64,000 nucleotides of DNA from an uncultured Bacteroidales bacterium (GTDB taxonomy: Bacteria > Bacteroidota > Bacteroidia > Bacteroidales > UBA932), in NCBI GenBank assembly GCA_944326305.1, contig CALVDL010000007.1, positions 52,515 to 116,514 of the forward strand, given 5' to 3'. A model generated the notes under the pieces. It saw only the letters and a list, made by a program, of their open reading frames with translations. It had not been told where the DNA came from and ran no database searches. Positions 36,387 through 44,472 of this stretch are shown piece by piece (positions within the stretch are counted from its first letter, which is position 1; each line of letters opens with the position of its first letter). The translations under genes were made by a program, and so were the position numbers.

Positions 36387-36448
36387 AATATCTAAAATTG
36401 ATTTAATCTATATAATTGAATGATTTGCAGTCCTCCGGTTTCGGCGTG

Positions 36449-36479
36449 CAAAATTATAAAACTGCAGGGATTTTGCAAA
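36449..36479 (-). promoter_or_regulatory. efp promoter
   Basis: On the minus strand: TTTG (36479-36476), a 19-base spacer, and TAATTTTG (36456-36449). This is a full match to the Bacteroidetes consensus, 62 bases upstream of the efp ATG. Confidence 0.75.
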
Positions 36480-36496
36480 ATAATTGTAAATCCGCA

Positions 36497-37444
36497 CTAT
36501 AAGCCCTTTATGTAGTCCGCCACCTCTTCAAGCAGCCATTTGGGTGTTGAGGTCGCCCCGCAGACCCCGACCTTGTCGTCGTCACGGAACCATTCCTTGC
36601 GGATGTCGGCAGGCCCTCCGATGTAGTATGTCCTGATGTTGACCGATTTGCAGAGGCTGCACAGGACCTTGCCGTTGGAACTTGCCTTGCCTGCGACGAA
36701 AATCACCACATCATGCTCCAGGGCGAATCTCGAGAGCTTCCCGTGCCGTGACGCCACCTGGGCGCAGATGGTGTTGTGCACTGTCAGGAGGTGGGTCCCC
36801 TTGAACCTCTCCACCGAGAGCTCACGCGCACCCGCCATCAGCTCTTCCAGCCGGCTGCATATCGTGGCATATTCCGCCGGGCTCTTTGTCGTCTGCGAGA
36901 ATACCTCTGTCGGTACCGTGATGTCGATGGTGCCGTCGGCTATGAGGGCTTCGAGCATCGGCAGGTCTTCCACTACGACCGCATCCCCTCCTACCTGGCC
37001 TGTGAGCCCGAGCACTTCCGCATGGCCTATCTTGCCGAAGATGATGATCTGCCCTTTCCTTCCGTCCGCAGTCAGACGGGCATGCGCTTCCTTGATTTTT
37101 TCCTGGAGCTTCAGTACTACAGGACAGGTGCAGTCTATGACATTGAATCCCTTCTCCCTGGCCAGGGCGAATGTCTCCGGCGGTTCTCCGTGCGCGCGGA
37201 TCAGCAGGGTCTCCCCGTCTACCTGGCGTATTTCATTGAGGTCGTCTTTGTCTATCGATACAAGGCCCTGCCTTTCGAGCCTCTGGAGCTCGAGGTCATT
37301 GTGCACAATGGCGCCGAGGGAGAACAGTTTCCGGTTCTCACCCTCTTTCCTTGTCCTTTCAAGGAAATCCTCTGCCTTGGTTATGGCACCGATCACTCCG
37401 GCACAGAACCCGGACGCCTTGTCTATTTCTACAGTCAGTCCCAT
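36497..37444 (-). CDS. ispH: 4-hydroxy-3-methylbut-2-enyl diphosphate reductase
   Basis: 315 residues from the ATG at 37444. An in-frame GTG or ATG-like start at 37474 would overlap cmk by 17 bases and add ten residues that do not fit the family. This is the last enzyme of the MEP isoprenoid pathway, reducing HMBPP to IPP and DMAPP through a [4Fe-4S] cluster. The three cluster Cys are in SGFCAGV, DCTCPVV and VCGATSTPKW. HAEVLGLTGQ and EVFSQTT are also typical. It starts 13 bases after the cmk stop; ispH follows cmk in many Bacteroidetes. Confidence 0.96.
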   Translation of the reverse strand: MGLTVEIDKASGFCAGVIGAITKAEDFLERTRKEGENRKLFSLGAIVHNDLELQRLERQGLVSIDKDDLNEIRQVDGETLLIRAHGEPPETFALAREKGFNVIDCTCPVVLKLQEKIKEAHARLTADGRKGQIIIFGKIGHAEVLGLTGQVGGDAVVVEDLPMLEALIADGTIDITVPTEVFSQTTKSPAEYATICSRLEELMAGARELSVERFKGTHLLTVHNTICAQVASRHGKLSRFALEHDVVIFVAGKASSNGKVLCSLCKSVNIRTYYIGGPADIRKEWFRDDDKVGVCGATSTPKWLLEEVADYIKGL

Positions 37445-37457
37445 CTCGGAAAAGGTT

Positions 37458-38159
37458 TTAATCAGACATACCACCGAACCTCTCCCGGATGATCCCCCTG
37501 AGCCATTCCATCTGGTCCTGCAGGGTCATGCGGGAGTTGTCGAGTACCAATGCATCGGCGGCTCTTGCCAGCGGGGAAGTCTCCCGGTGAGAGTCAATGT
37601 AGTCCCTCTCCCTGAGGTTTTCCATGACCTCCTCCATCGGGACCGTCTCTCCCTTGGCGGCCATCTCTGCAGCCCTTCTCTGCGCCCTCACGGTAATGTC
37701 CGCGGTCATGAAGATCTTGAGTTCGGCATCGGGGAACACTGTTGTCCCGATGTCCCGGCCGTCCATGACCACACGCTTCTTCTTCCCGAATTCCCTCAGC
37801 CTCATGTCTACGAACTCCCTGACGCACGGCACGGCTGCAATCGGGCTGACCTTTGAGGACACTTCCATCGATCTTATTTCCTTTTCGATGCACCTGTCCC
37901 CGATGAAGGTCATGCTCCCCTCCTGCGTCTTGCTGAAATGCAGGTCGAACGTGCGGAGTGCATCCGAGAGGCCCGGGATGTCTATACGGCAGTCCGCATC
38001 GATCAGCCCCTTCTCGATGGCCATGAGCGTCACGCCGCGGTACATCGCCCCGGAGTCGAGATACAGGAAAGAAAAGTCGGAGGCGATGAGACGGGCGAAA
38101 GAACTCTTCCCGGTAGAGGAGTATCCGTCTATCGCGATTATGATGTCAGGTATATGCAT
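37458..38159 (-). CDS. cmk: Cytidylate kinase
   Basis: 233 residues. It phosphorylates CMP and dCMP. The P-loop is DGYSSTGKSS (residues about 11-20). SGAMYRG, the NMP-binding region MEVSSKVSPIAAVPCVR, DGRDIGTTVFPDAELKIF and the lid RREMAAKG-like segment (RRAAEMAAKGETV) are visible. It is the first gene of a cmk-ispH operon with a promoter cassette almost identical to those of metG and murA. Confidence 0.96.
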   Translation of the reverse strand: MHIPDIIIAIDGYSSTGKSSFARLIASDFSFLYLDSGAMYRGVTLMAIEKGLIDADCRIDIPGLSDALRTFDLHFSKTQEGSMTFIGDRCIEKEIRSMEVSSKVSPIAAVPCVREFVDMRLREFGKKKRVVMDGRDIGTTVFPDAELKIFMTADITVRAQRRAAEMAAKGETVPMEEVMENLRERDYIDSHRETSPLARAADALVLDNSRMTLQDQMEWLRGIIRERFGGMSD

Positions 38160-38178
38160 CAGTACACGTTTTAGAGGA

Positions 38179-38210
38179 CAAAATTAGAAACTGTTTTGAA
38201 ATTTTTCAAA
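38179..38210 (-). promoter_or_regulatory. cmk-ispH promoter, shared cassette copy 3
   Basis: On the minus strand: TTTG (38210-38207), a 20-base spacer ending AACAGTTTC, and TAATTTTG (38186-38179), a perfect -7 box. Spacer and upstream flank (TAAAAGAATTTTTGA) match the metG and murA promoters. Start codon is at 38159. Confidence 0.78.
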
Positions 38211-38230
38211 AATTCTTTTATCCGCCTTTT

Positions 38231-38312
38231 CTGTCATTCCGACCGGACGAAGTGAGCGGGGGAATCTGCAGGAAGGATTGGCGGATTCCTCGGCCTCTGC
38301 CGGGATGACAGA
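38231..38312. repeat. REP-like dispersed palindromic element, copy 2
   Basis: Inverted repeat with the outer arms CTGTCATTCCGACCGG and CCGGGATGACAG and inner arms GGGGAATC/GATTCC. It has the same plan as 7753-7832 and the same position relative to the shared promoter: directly upstream of the cassette in the direction of transcription. Confidence 0.82.
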
Positions 38313-38365
38313 AGGACGCCGGGATGGCAATGAAGCTGTTCCCGGAGTGATATATTTGGGTATTT

Positions 38366-38397
38366 TTTGTGCGGTTATAAAAAATAAGGTATTTTTG
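38366..38397 (+). promoter_or_regulatory. Sulfatase operon promoter
   Basis: TTTG (38366-38369), a 20-base spacer, and TATTTTTG (38390-38397); an exact match to the Bacteroidetes consensus, 21 bases upstream of the sulfatase ATG. Confidence 0.78.
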
Positions 38398-38418
38398 TGA
38401 CAAACTGAACTAATTGCC

Positions 38419-39963
38419 ATGCGTAAAAGTACACTATTGCTGCTGGGTGCATCTGCTGTGGCCGGCAGTGCATCATGCGGTTCCGGGGACGGGCTCAAGG
38501 TAGACAGGATTCCGGGAGCCAAGCCGCGTAACGTCATTTTCATCCTTTCGGATGACCACCGTTATGACTATATGGGCTTTCTGGGCACCGTGCCGTGGCT
38601 CCGGACTCCTAACCTCGACTTCCTTGCAGCGAACGGGGCATACGTACAGAACGCTTTTGTGACCACCTCGCTTTCGTCGCCTTCGCGCGCATCCATCCTG
38701 ACAGGGATGTTTTCCCATGAGCACAGGGTGGTGGACAATATAGCCCCCGTGCCGGAAGGCCTGGTGTATTTCCCGCAGTACCTCCAGAAGGCCGGATATA
38801 CTACCGGATTTTTCGGGAAATGGCATATGGGCAATGATGACGGCAGGCCGCAGCCAGGGTTCGACCATTGGGAGAGTTTCCGGGGACAGGGGACCTATTA
38901 TAATGTCAAGATGAATGTCAACGGTGAGATGGTCTCCTACCCCAAGGACGAATATATCACTGACATCCTTACGGATGACGCGATAAAGTTCATTGACTCC
39001 AACAAGGACCGTCCTTTCTTCGTGTACCTGTCCCACAAGGCGGTGCATGACCCTTTCCGGGCCTCAAAGGAGTTCGAAGGAGTATATAAGGACAAGGAAA
39101 TCCCGGAGCCGGAGAATTTCCATACCCCTGAGTACGGGCTCCATTCCATACCTTCGAAGGACGCCTCAGGCACTCCTGCAAGGGGTGACGAATGGTACGG
39201 TGAAGGCCGCCTTCCGGACTGGGTGAAGCAGCAGAGGGAAAGCTGGCACGGTGTGGACTACAGCTACCTGGGCCGCACCGACTGGGAGACCGAGGCACGC
39301 AGATATTGCCAGACCCTGACGAGCATGGACGCCTCCATAGGACGTCTGCTCGACTACCTCAGGGAGACAGGCCTGGACAAGAACACACTTATAATATATA
39401 TGGGTGACAACGGCTTCTGCTGGGGTGAGCACGGCCTCATCGACAAGCGCACCTTCTATGAGGCCTCCGTACGTGTCCCGATGCTGGCGTATTGCCCTGA
39501 AATAATCAAGCCGGGCACGGTGGTCAAGGAGATGGTACAGAACATCGACATAGCCCCTACCGTAATGGAGGCCTGCGGTATAGGGAAGGCTCCGCAGATG
39601 AGGGGCCGGTCTATGCTGCCGCTGCTGGAGGGGCAGACTGTAGACGACTGGAGGAAAAGGATATACTACGAATATTACTGGGAATACGATTTCCCGCAGA
39701 CGCCTACAACGTTCGGGGTCAGGACGGACAGGTACAAGTATATCCGCTACCACGGGGTATGGGACACCAACGAGTTCTATGACCTCGAGAACGACCCGTA
39801 TGAGACAAAGAACCTGATAGCCGAGCCGGAATACCAGGATACGATAAAGCAGCTTGCGGACGATCTTTACGACTGGCTCGAGCGTACGGAAGGGATGAAC
39901 ATACCGCTGAAACGTACCGTAAAATACAAGGGTGCGGATCATAGGAATTTGAAAACTTATTGA
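38419..39963 (+). CDS. Family S1 sulfatase, serine type, lipoprotein
   Basis: 514 residues with an SpII-like signal (SASC, Cys about 20). It would hydrolyse a sulfate ester, perhaps on host glycans. The formylglycine signature is S86-S-P-S-R90 followed by ASILTG, so the catalytic residue comes from Ser and requires an anaerobic maturase (anSME), which is not in the window. Metal-binding residues are in ILSDDHRYD near the N-terminus and GDNGFCWGEHGLIDK in the C-terminal part. FGKWHMGND is also typical. Subfamily, and so the glycan, cannot be assigned with confidence. The stop overlaps the possible start of the response regulator. Confidence 0.92.
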   Translation: MRKSTLLLLGASAVAGSASCGSGDGLKVDRIPGAKPRNVIFILSDDHRYDYMGFLGTVPWLRTPNLDFLAANGAYVQNAFVTTSLSSPSRASILTGMFSHEHRVVDNIAPVPEGLVYFPQYLQKAGYTTGFFGKWHMGNDDGRPQPGFDHWESFRGQGTYYNVKMNVNGEMVSYPKDEYITDILTDDAIKFIDSNKDRPFFVYLSHKAVHDPFRASKEFEGVYKDKEIPEPENFHTPEYGLHSIPSKDASGTPARGDEWYGEGRLPDWVKQQRESWHGVDYSYLGRTDWETEARRYCQTLTSMDASIGRLLDYLRETGLDKNTLIIYMGDNGFCWGEHGLIDKRTFYEASVRVPMLAYCPEIIKPGTVVKEMVQNIDIAPTVMEACGIGKAPQMRGRSMLPLLEGQTVDDWRKRIYYEYYWEYDFPQTPTTFGVRTDRYKYIRYHGVWDTNEFYDLENDPYETKNLIAEPEYQDTIKQLADDLYDWLERTEGMNIPLKRTVKYKGADHRNLKTY

Positions 39964-41114
39964 TTGTGAGACTTTTAGTTATTGATGACGAGCGTTCCAT
40001 ACGCAACTCCCTGAAAGAGATCCTTCTGGACGAGGGATACGAGGTGGATGTGGCCGAAGACGGCGCCACGGGATGTGCAATGGCGGAGAAGGAAAAGTAC
40101 AATGCCATTTTCTGCGACATCAAGATGCCCAATATGGACGGGCTTGAGGTGCTTGACAGGCTCAATGAGGAGGGCATTGATTCTGCCGTGATAATGATTT
40201 CCGGACACGGGGACATAGACACGGCCGTAGAATGTATCAAGAAGGGGGCCTTCGACTTCATTCAGAAGCCGTTGGACCTCAACAGGATACTTATCACGAT
40301 AAAGAATGCAACGGACAAGGTGTCCCTCGTCAAGGAGGCGAAGATCCTCAAGAAGAAAGTGTACGGACAGGAGATGATAGGCGAGTCGGAGCCTATCATG
40401 AAGGTCAAGGAGATGATTGAAAAGGTCGCCGCTACAGATGCGAGGGTCCTGATAACGGGGGCCAACGGCTCCGGCAAGGAGCTGGTGGCCCGCAGCCTCC
40501 ACCAGAAGAGCCACCGCAGTGCGATGCCATACATAGAGGTGAACTGTGCGGCCATTCCGTCGGAACTGATAGAGAGCGAGCTTTTCGGCCATGAGAAGGG
40601 AGCCTTCACCTCAGCCATCAAGCAGCACAAGGGGAAGTTCGAGCAGGCCGACGGCGGAACGCTTTTCCTCGATGAGATAGGGGACATGAGCCTTGCCGCC
40701 CAGGCGAAAGTCCTGCGCGTCCTCCAGGAAAAGAAACTGTCCCGTGTGGGAAGCGACAAGGACATACAGGTGGATGTCCGTGTCCTTGCCGCCACCAACA
40801 AGAACCTGAAGGAGGAGATAGCCAAAGGCAATTTCAGGGAGGACCTGTACCACCGCCTCAGTGTCATTGTAATCAAGGTCCCTTCATTGGATGAGCGCAA
40901 GTCCGACATTCCGCTTCTCGTGAATTTCTTCATAGACCAGATAACTTCCGAGACAGGGCTTTCCCGCAGGGAAGTCACTCCGGAGGCCATGCAGATGCTT
41001 ATAGACAAGAGCTGGACCGGGAATATCCGTGAGCTCCGCAACGTCGTGGAGCGTCTTCTCATCCTCTCCGGCGACAGGATCACCGCGGATGATGTAAAGA
41101 GCTATGTCTATTGA
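39960..41114 (+). CDS. NtrC-like sigma-54 response regulator lacking a DNA-binding domain
   Basis: 384 residues if the TTG at 39960 is used; the GTG at 39966 is equally likely. The receiver domain (1-120) has the phospho-acceptor Asp53 in FCDIKMPNMDG and Lys in IQKPLDL. The AAA+ domain (about 138-384) has Walker A GANGSGKE (167-174), the sigma-54 contact loop GAFTSA (214-219, usually GAFTGA), Walker B TLFLDEIGD and an arginine finger region FREDLYHRL. The protein stops after VVERLLILSGDRITADDVKSYVY, where NtrC proteins normally continue into a Fis-type helix-turn-helix. It would activate RpoN promoters, perhaps from solution. No histidine kinase is adjacent. It overlaps the sulfatase gene by up to 4 bases. 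Confidence 0.92.
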   Translation: MIVRLLVIDDERSIRNSLKEILLDEGYEVDVAEDGATGCAMAEKEKYNAIFCDIKMPNMDGLEVLDRLNEEGIDSAVIMISGHGDIDTAVECIKKGAFDFIQKPLDLNRILITIKNATDKVSLVKEAKILKKKVYGQEMIGESEPIMKVKEMIEKVAATDARVLITGANGSGKELVARSLHQKSHRSAMPYIEVNCAAIPSELIESELFGHEKGAFTSAIKQHKGKFEQADGGTLFLDEIGDMSLAAQAKVLRVLQEKKLSRVGSDKDIQVDVRVLAATNKNLKEEIAKGNFREDLYHRLSVIVIKVPSLDERKSDIPLLVNFFIDQITSETGLSRREVTPEAMQMLIDKSWTGNIRELRNVVERLLILSGDRITADDVKSYVY

Positions 41115-41132
41115 TGCTGATTCAACGGGCCC

Positions 41133-41798
41133 ATGGATGCAGCGGAGAAATATATAATCGGGCATTGCACCCGGCAGACAGCCGCTCTGGAGTGGATTGT
41201 GCGGCAGACCAATGTCCGGACCAGCCATGCCAGGATGCTCACGGGCCCTGTCCAGGGCCGTTTCATGACCATGCTGGTGCAGATGTCCGGGGCACGCCGC
41301 ATCCTCGAGCTGGGCACATTCACCGGATACTCTGCCGTATGCATGGCCATGGGGCTGCCTGCGGACGGGCACCTCGATACACTGGAGGTCAATGACGAAC
41401 TGGAAGACCTTATACTTGAAGGTTTCGGACGGGCAGGCCTGTCGGACAAGATAACCCTTCATGTAGGTGATGCCAAGGAGACCCTCCGCCGTTTCAGGGA
41501 GCAGGCGTCTGCCTCTGGCGGGAACGGGGAGGCATGGTCTTATGATATGGTCTATATCGATGCCAACAAAAGGGAGTACTGCGAATATTATGACCTTGTC
41601 TTCGACATGGTCCGTCCGGGAGGGTTCATCCTTGCCGACAATGTCCTGTGGGACGGCAAGGTCTTCGAGGACCCCATGCCGCAGGACCGGCAGACCCTCG
41701 GCATATCGCGTTTCAACGATATGGTCGTCTCCGACCCGCGTGTCGAATCCGTGATACTGCCGCTCAGGGACGGCCTGAACGTAATAAGGAAGAAATGA
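41133..41798 (+). CDS. Class I SAM-dependent O-methyltransferase (CCoAOMT-like)
   Basis: 221 residues. The SAM-binding motif I is ILELGTFTGYSAVCMA (about 53-68), followed by LDTLEVNDEL, HVGDAKETLRRF, the metal-binding YDMVYIDANKREYCEYYD and GGFILADNVLWDGKV. This is the usual pattern of the bacterial methyltransferase family 3 that modifies catechol-like or small-molecule hydroxyls. The substrate is unknown. It begins 18 bases after the response regulator and closes the sulfatase operon before a strong terminator. Confidence 0.92.
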   Translation: MDAAEKYIIGHCTRQTAALEWIVRQTNVRTSHARMLTGPVQGRFMTMLVQMSGARRILELGTFTGYSAVCMAMGLPADGHLDTLEVNDELEDLILEGFGRAGLSDKITLHVGDAKETLRRFREQASASGGNGEAWSYDMVYIDANKREYCEYYDLVFDMVRPGGFILADNVLWDGKVFEDPMPQDRQTLGISRFNDMVVSDPRVESVILPLRDGLNVIRKK

Positions 41799-41802
41799 CG
41801 CC

Positions 41803-41831
41803 ATGTCCGGGAAATTTCCCGGACATTTTTG
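41803..41831 (+). terminator. Terminator after the methyltransferase
   Basis: Perfect palindrome ATGTCCGGGAAA/TTTCCCGGACAT at 41803-41826, 4 bases after the stop codon, followed by TTTTGATTTTT. It forms a tight GC-rich hairpin with a U-tract. Confidence 0.9.
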
Positions 41832-41996
41832 ATTTTTATATGTTTTTACCTTCCCTCGCGCAGATTGCCGGATTATGTAACCGGCTGTCCGGAAAATCCG
41901 TTTCAATTATAAAGGGAATTCTGCAGTATGGATAAAAACAGAAATCGTGAAAGCATGGAAATAATTCCGTAATGGGGCTAAATATATCGCTGGATG

Positions 41997-42028
41997 TTGC
42001 ATTTTAAAGGATAAATATATTACATTTG
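41997..42028 (+). promoter_or_regulatory. Promoter of the second peptidase locus
   Basis: TTG (41997-41999), a spacer of 21 bases, and TACATTTG (42021-42028), matching the Bacteroidetes consensus. A small CCCCAT/ATGGGG hairpin follows at about 42032-42045, near the start of the leader. First start codon at 42072. Confidence 0.68.
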
Positions 42029-42071
42029 CTCCCCATTGATGGGGATACACATTCTATTTATATCTGTTTAT

Positions 42072-44438
42072 ATGTTAAAAACACTTTTCCGCTCTGCCGG
42101 CTTAACTGCATTTTCCGCTGTGTCCGGGATCCTCGGTGCAGGACTTATGTGGTCATGTACGTCAGAAACCCCGTCTCCTGAATTAGGGGGGGGCAACACA
42201 TTTATCTACTGTGATGAGGAAGGCAGCATCGAGTCTGCCGTATATACCGTAGAGGACAAGGTATATACCTTTTACTTTTCTCCGACAAAGGGCCTCGTGA
42301 CCCTTGATGCTATCCTTCTTGCCGACGACTATATCAAGGTCGTGACCGGCACCCCTTCTGGGGATATCGACCTGCTTTCCCAGGGGAACAGCCTCCAGTA
42401 CAAGAATATAGACATTTCTTCAGAAACTCCGGACAATGTCTCCAGGAGTTCGTTGTCCCTTACTCTGACCTCCACTACTACTGCCGTGATGGATATTGAT
42501 GTGTCCATGACCAGTGGGGAAACCCTGCTCGCGCATTTCGACGGGATCTGTGTCAGGGATGCTGAGGATGAGGCTGACGGTGACATCGTCCTTGACAAGC
42601 AGATTTTCTTCTATTATATGGGCCCGGCGGAGACAGGGGCCGGGACATCTGACTATTATATGGCCCTGACGAACCTTGAAGGCTGGACCGGATCATTTGC
42701 AGGCAACAATTTCACTCCGCAGGGTGAAGGATATATACTTACCCTGGACTTTTACGGTAAAGCCGGTGAAGACTGGAAAGATTTCCCTACAGGGACCTTC
42801 ACCGAGAGCGCAGACCGCAAGGAGCAGACGTATTACAGTGCCCCTAACTACAGCTTTGTCTCCTACTGTGCCGCAGACGGGACAGTTACGGACCTGAAAC
42901 TCAACGGAGGGCCTGTGACTGTCACATATGACAACAACGGATACTATACCGTTACGGCGGAATTCATCGACATGGACGGCAACGACCGGACCATCACATA
43001 TACCGGGGAGCTCAACATCTCCAACGGCACTGTGACTTCCTCCCTGCCGCTTATAGGCGATGATGTGGTGTTCGACGGTGTGCCGACATGGTCTGAAGAC
43101 AATCCCGAGGGGACAAAGGGTGGAATGGCGAACGCCGTTTATTCCGGAGACGTGTATGGCGTGGGGGCCGGGCTTCTCGAGGTGACCATGTATGACATCA
43201 AGGGCTCCAATAATGAACCTTACGGCTATGCGATGAGAGTCGCCCTGTTTACCGAAACATTCAGTGACGACACCAGGGAGATTGTGATACCGGCAGGTAT
43301 CTATAATATAAGCGAGACGCTGGCGCAGGGTACGGCTCTGATCGGGACAGAGGTCGAAGTGCCTATAATGTCTATGATCATGCCGTTCGGCACCTATGTG
43401 ACATATGATGACCAGACCCAGGTCGGCCAGTATTCATTCGCGCAGTCCGGTACTGTCACGGTGACGCATACCGGTGACAAGGTATACCGTTTTGTCTTTG
43501 ACATCGAGTCAACTGACGGGCATACTATAACGGGCGCGTTCGAAGGACCGATATCTGTCACGGACGAGTCCGGTGATGACGGCAATGACGGTTCCACCAA
43601 CCTTACCACCAACGTGGAAATGGACCTGGGTTATCTGCCTGGTGCATCATGCTCTCCTCGTACGCAGATCTATGCCGCCGGCCTGGGCATGATAGATGTC
43701 GATGACATAGACAACACTGAAATGTTCAACCCTGTGGGAGAGGCGTGCGGTTACCAGGTTATCGATATCGGGGCCGGGACAGGCTATTTCGAGCCGGATG
43801 ACGATTTCCCTGAGACAGGGAAGCTCCGTGAAGGAGACATCATCAGGTTCGACCTTCTTGTCGAGCCGGGTACCGAAGACCATATTACCCCTGGGGTATA
43901 TACTGTCACCGCCAACCGCTATCCGGCCCAGATGAAACCTGGTGTCTGTGTCCGCGGCTATACCGGTACGGCCGGCACTGACGGTACAAGGTACAGCAGC
44001 ATCGTCAACATCATCGGCAACGGGTTCCCGTACGGTCTTGCCGAAAACCAGAAGACATACGATGACAACGGTGATCCTATAACCACCGAGGACGGCGGTA
44101 ATTTCCAGATCAACGGACCTCTCAACAGGGCCACGGTAGATCTTTTCGCCTGCATCTATGAGGGTACGGTGACCATATCCAAGGCTGAAGGCGGTGACAA
44201 CTGGTACACTTTCTCTGTCAATGGCAAGGATGTGCTGCAGCACACCATCTCAGGCAGCTGGACAGGCCCGGTATGGCTCAATGGGGATACATCCTCCCCT
44301 GTCCTCCCGTCCGGTACACAGAATGCTTCCGCATCTGTCCGGACAGCCGGAAGACCGGCATTCCTGATTGCTGACGTGTATCCTTATGTCGACATAAGGA
44401 CAGTGTCATTCCCGGTAAGCCGCCGGTCCTCCAGATAG
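42072..44438 (+). CDS. Large lipoprotein A of the peptidase locus, unknown family
   Basis: 788 residues from the ATG at 42072 (MLKTLFRSAG), which gives a normal SpII signal (WSC, Cys about 29); an upstream in-frame ATG at 42036 lies in the leader. All beta-strand-like, with repeated segments of about 130-150 residues rich in Thr, Gly and Asp (NITFTPQGEGYILTLDFYG-like pattern, YYTAPNYSF type, then GTYVTYDDQTQVGQYSFAQSG). The N-terminal segment (SAVYTVEDKVYTFYFSPTKGL... LLAHFDGIC) is paralogous to that of the next gene. No catalytic motif is recognised. It is the first gene of the locus and is probably a surface-exposed substrate-binding or adhesin-like protein. Confidence 0.85.
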   Translation: MLKTLFRSAGLTAFSAVSGILGAGLMWSCTSETPSPELGGGNTFIYCDEEGSIESAVYTVEDKVYTFYFSPTKGLVTLDAILLADDYIKVVTGTPSGDIDLLSQGNSLQYKNIDISSETPDNVSRSSLSLTLTSTTTAVMDIDVSMTSGETLLAHFDGICVRDAEDEADGDIVLDKQIFFYYMGPAETGAGTSDYYMALTNLEGWTGSFAGNNFTPQGEGYILTLDFYGKAGEDWKDFPTGTFTESADRKEQTYYSAPNYSFVSYCAADGTVTDLKLNGGPVTVTYDNNGYYTVTAEFIDMDGNDRTITYTGELNISNGTVTSSLPLIGDDVVFDGVPTWSEDNPEGTKGGMANAVYSGDVYGVGAGLLEVTMYDIKGSNNEPYGYAMRVALFTETFSDDTREIVIPAGIYNISETLAQGTALIGTEVEVPIMSMIMPFGTYVTYDDQTQVGQYSFAQSGTVTVTHTGDKVYRFVFDIESTDGHTITGAFEGPISVTDESGDDGNDGSTNLTTNVEMDLGYLPGASCSPRTQIYAAGLGMIDVDDIDNTEMFNPVGEACGYQVIDIGAGTGYFEPDDDFPETGKLREGDIIRFDLLVEPGTEDHITPGVYTVTANRYPAQMKPGVCVRGYTGTAGTDGTRYSSIVNIIGNGFPYGLAENQKTYDDNGDPITTEDGGNFQINGPLNRATVDLFACIYEGTVTISKAEGGDNWYTFSVNGKDVLQHTISGSWTGPVWLNGDTSSPVLPSGTQNASASVRTAGRPAFLIADVYPYVDIRTVSFPVSRRSSR

Positions 44439-44472
44439 TTTCACAAATTATTGACGTCTAAAAACATATACT

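Noticed and set aside
36636..37856. 406-codon plus-strand frame opposite ispH and cmk
   Set aside because: It spans two convincing genes on the other strand and its translation is Ser/Pro/Thr-rich low-complexity sequence.
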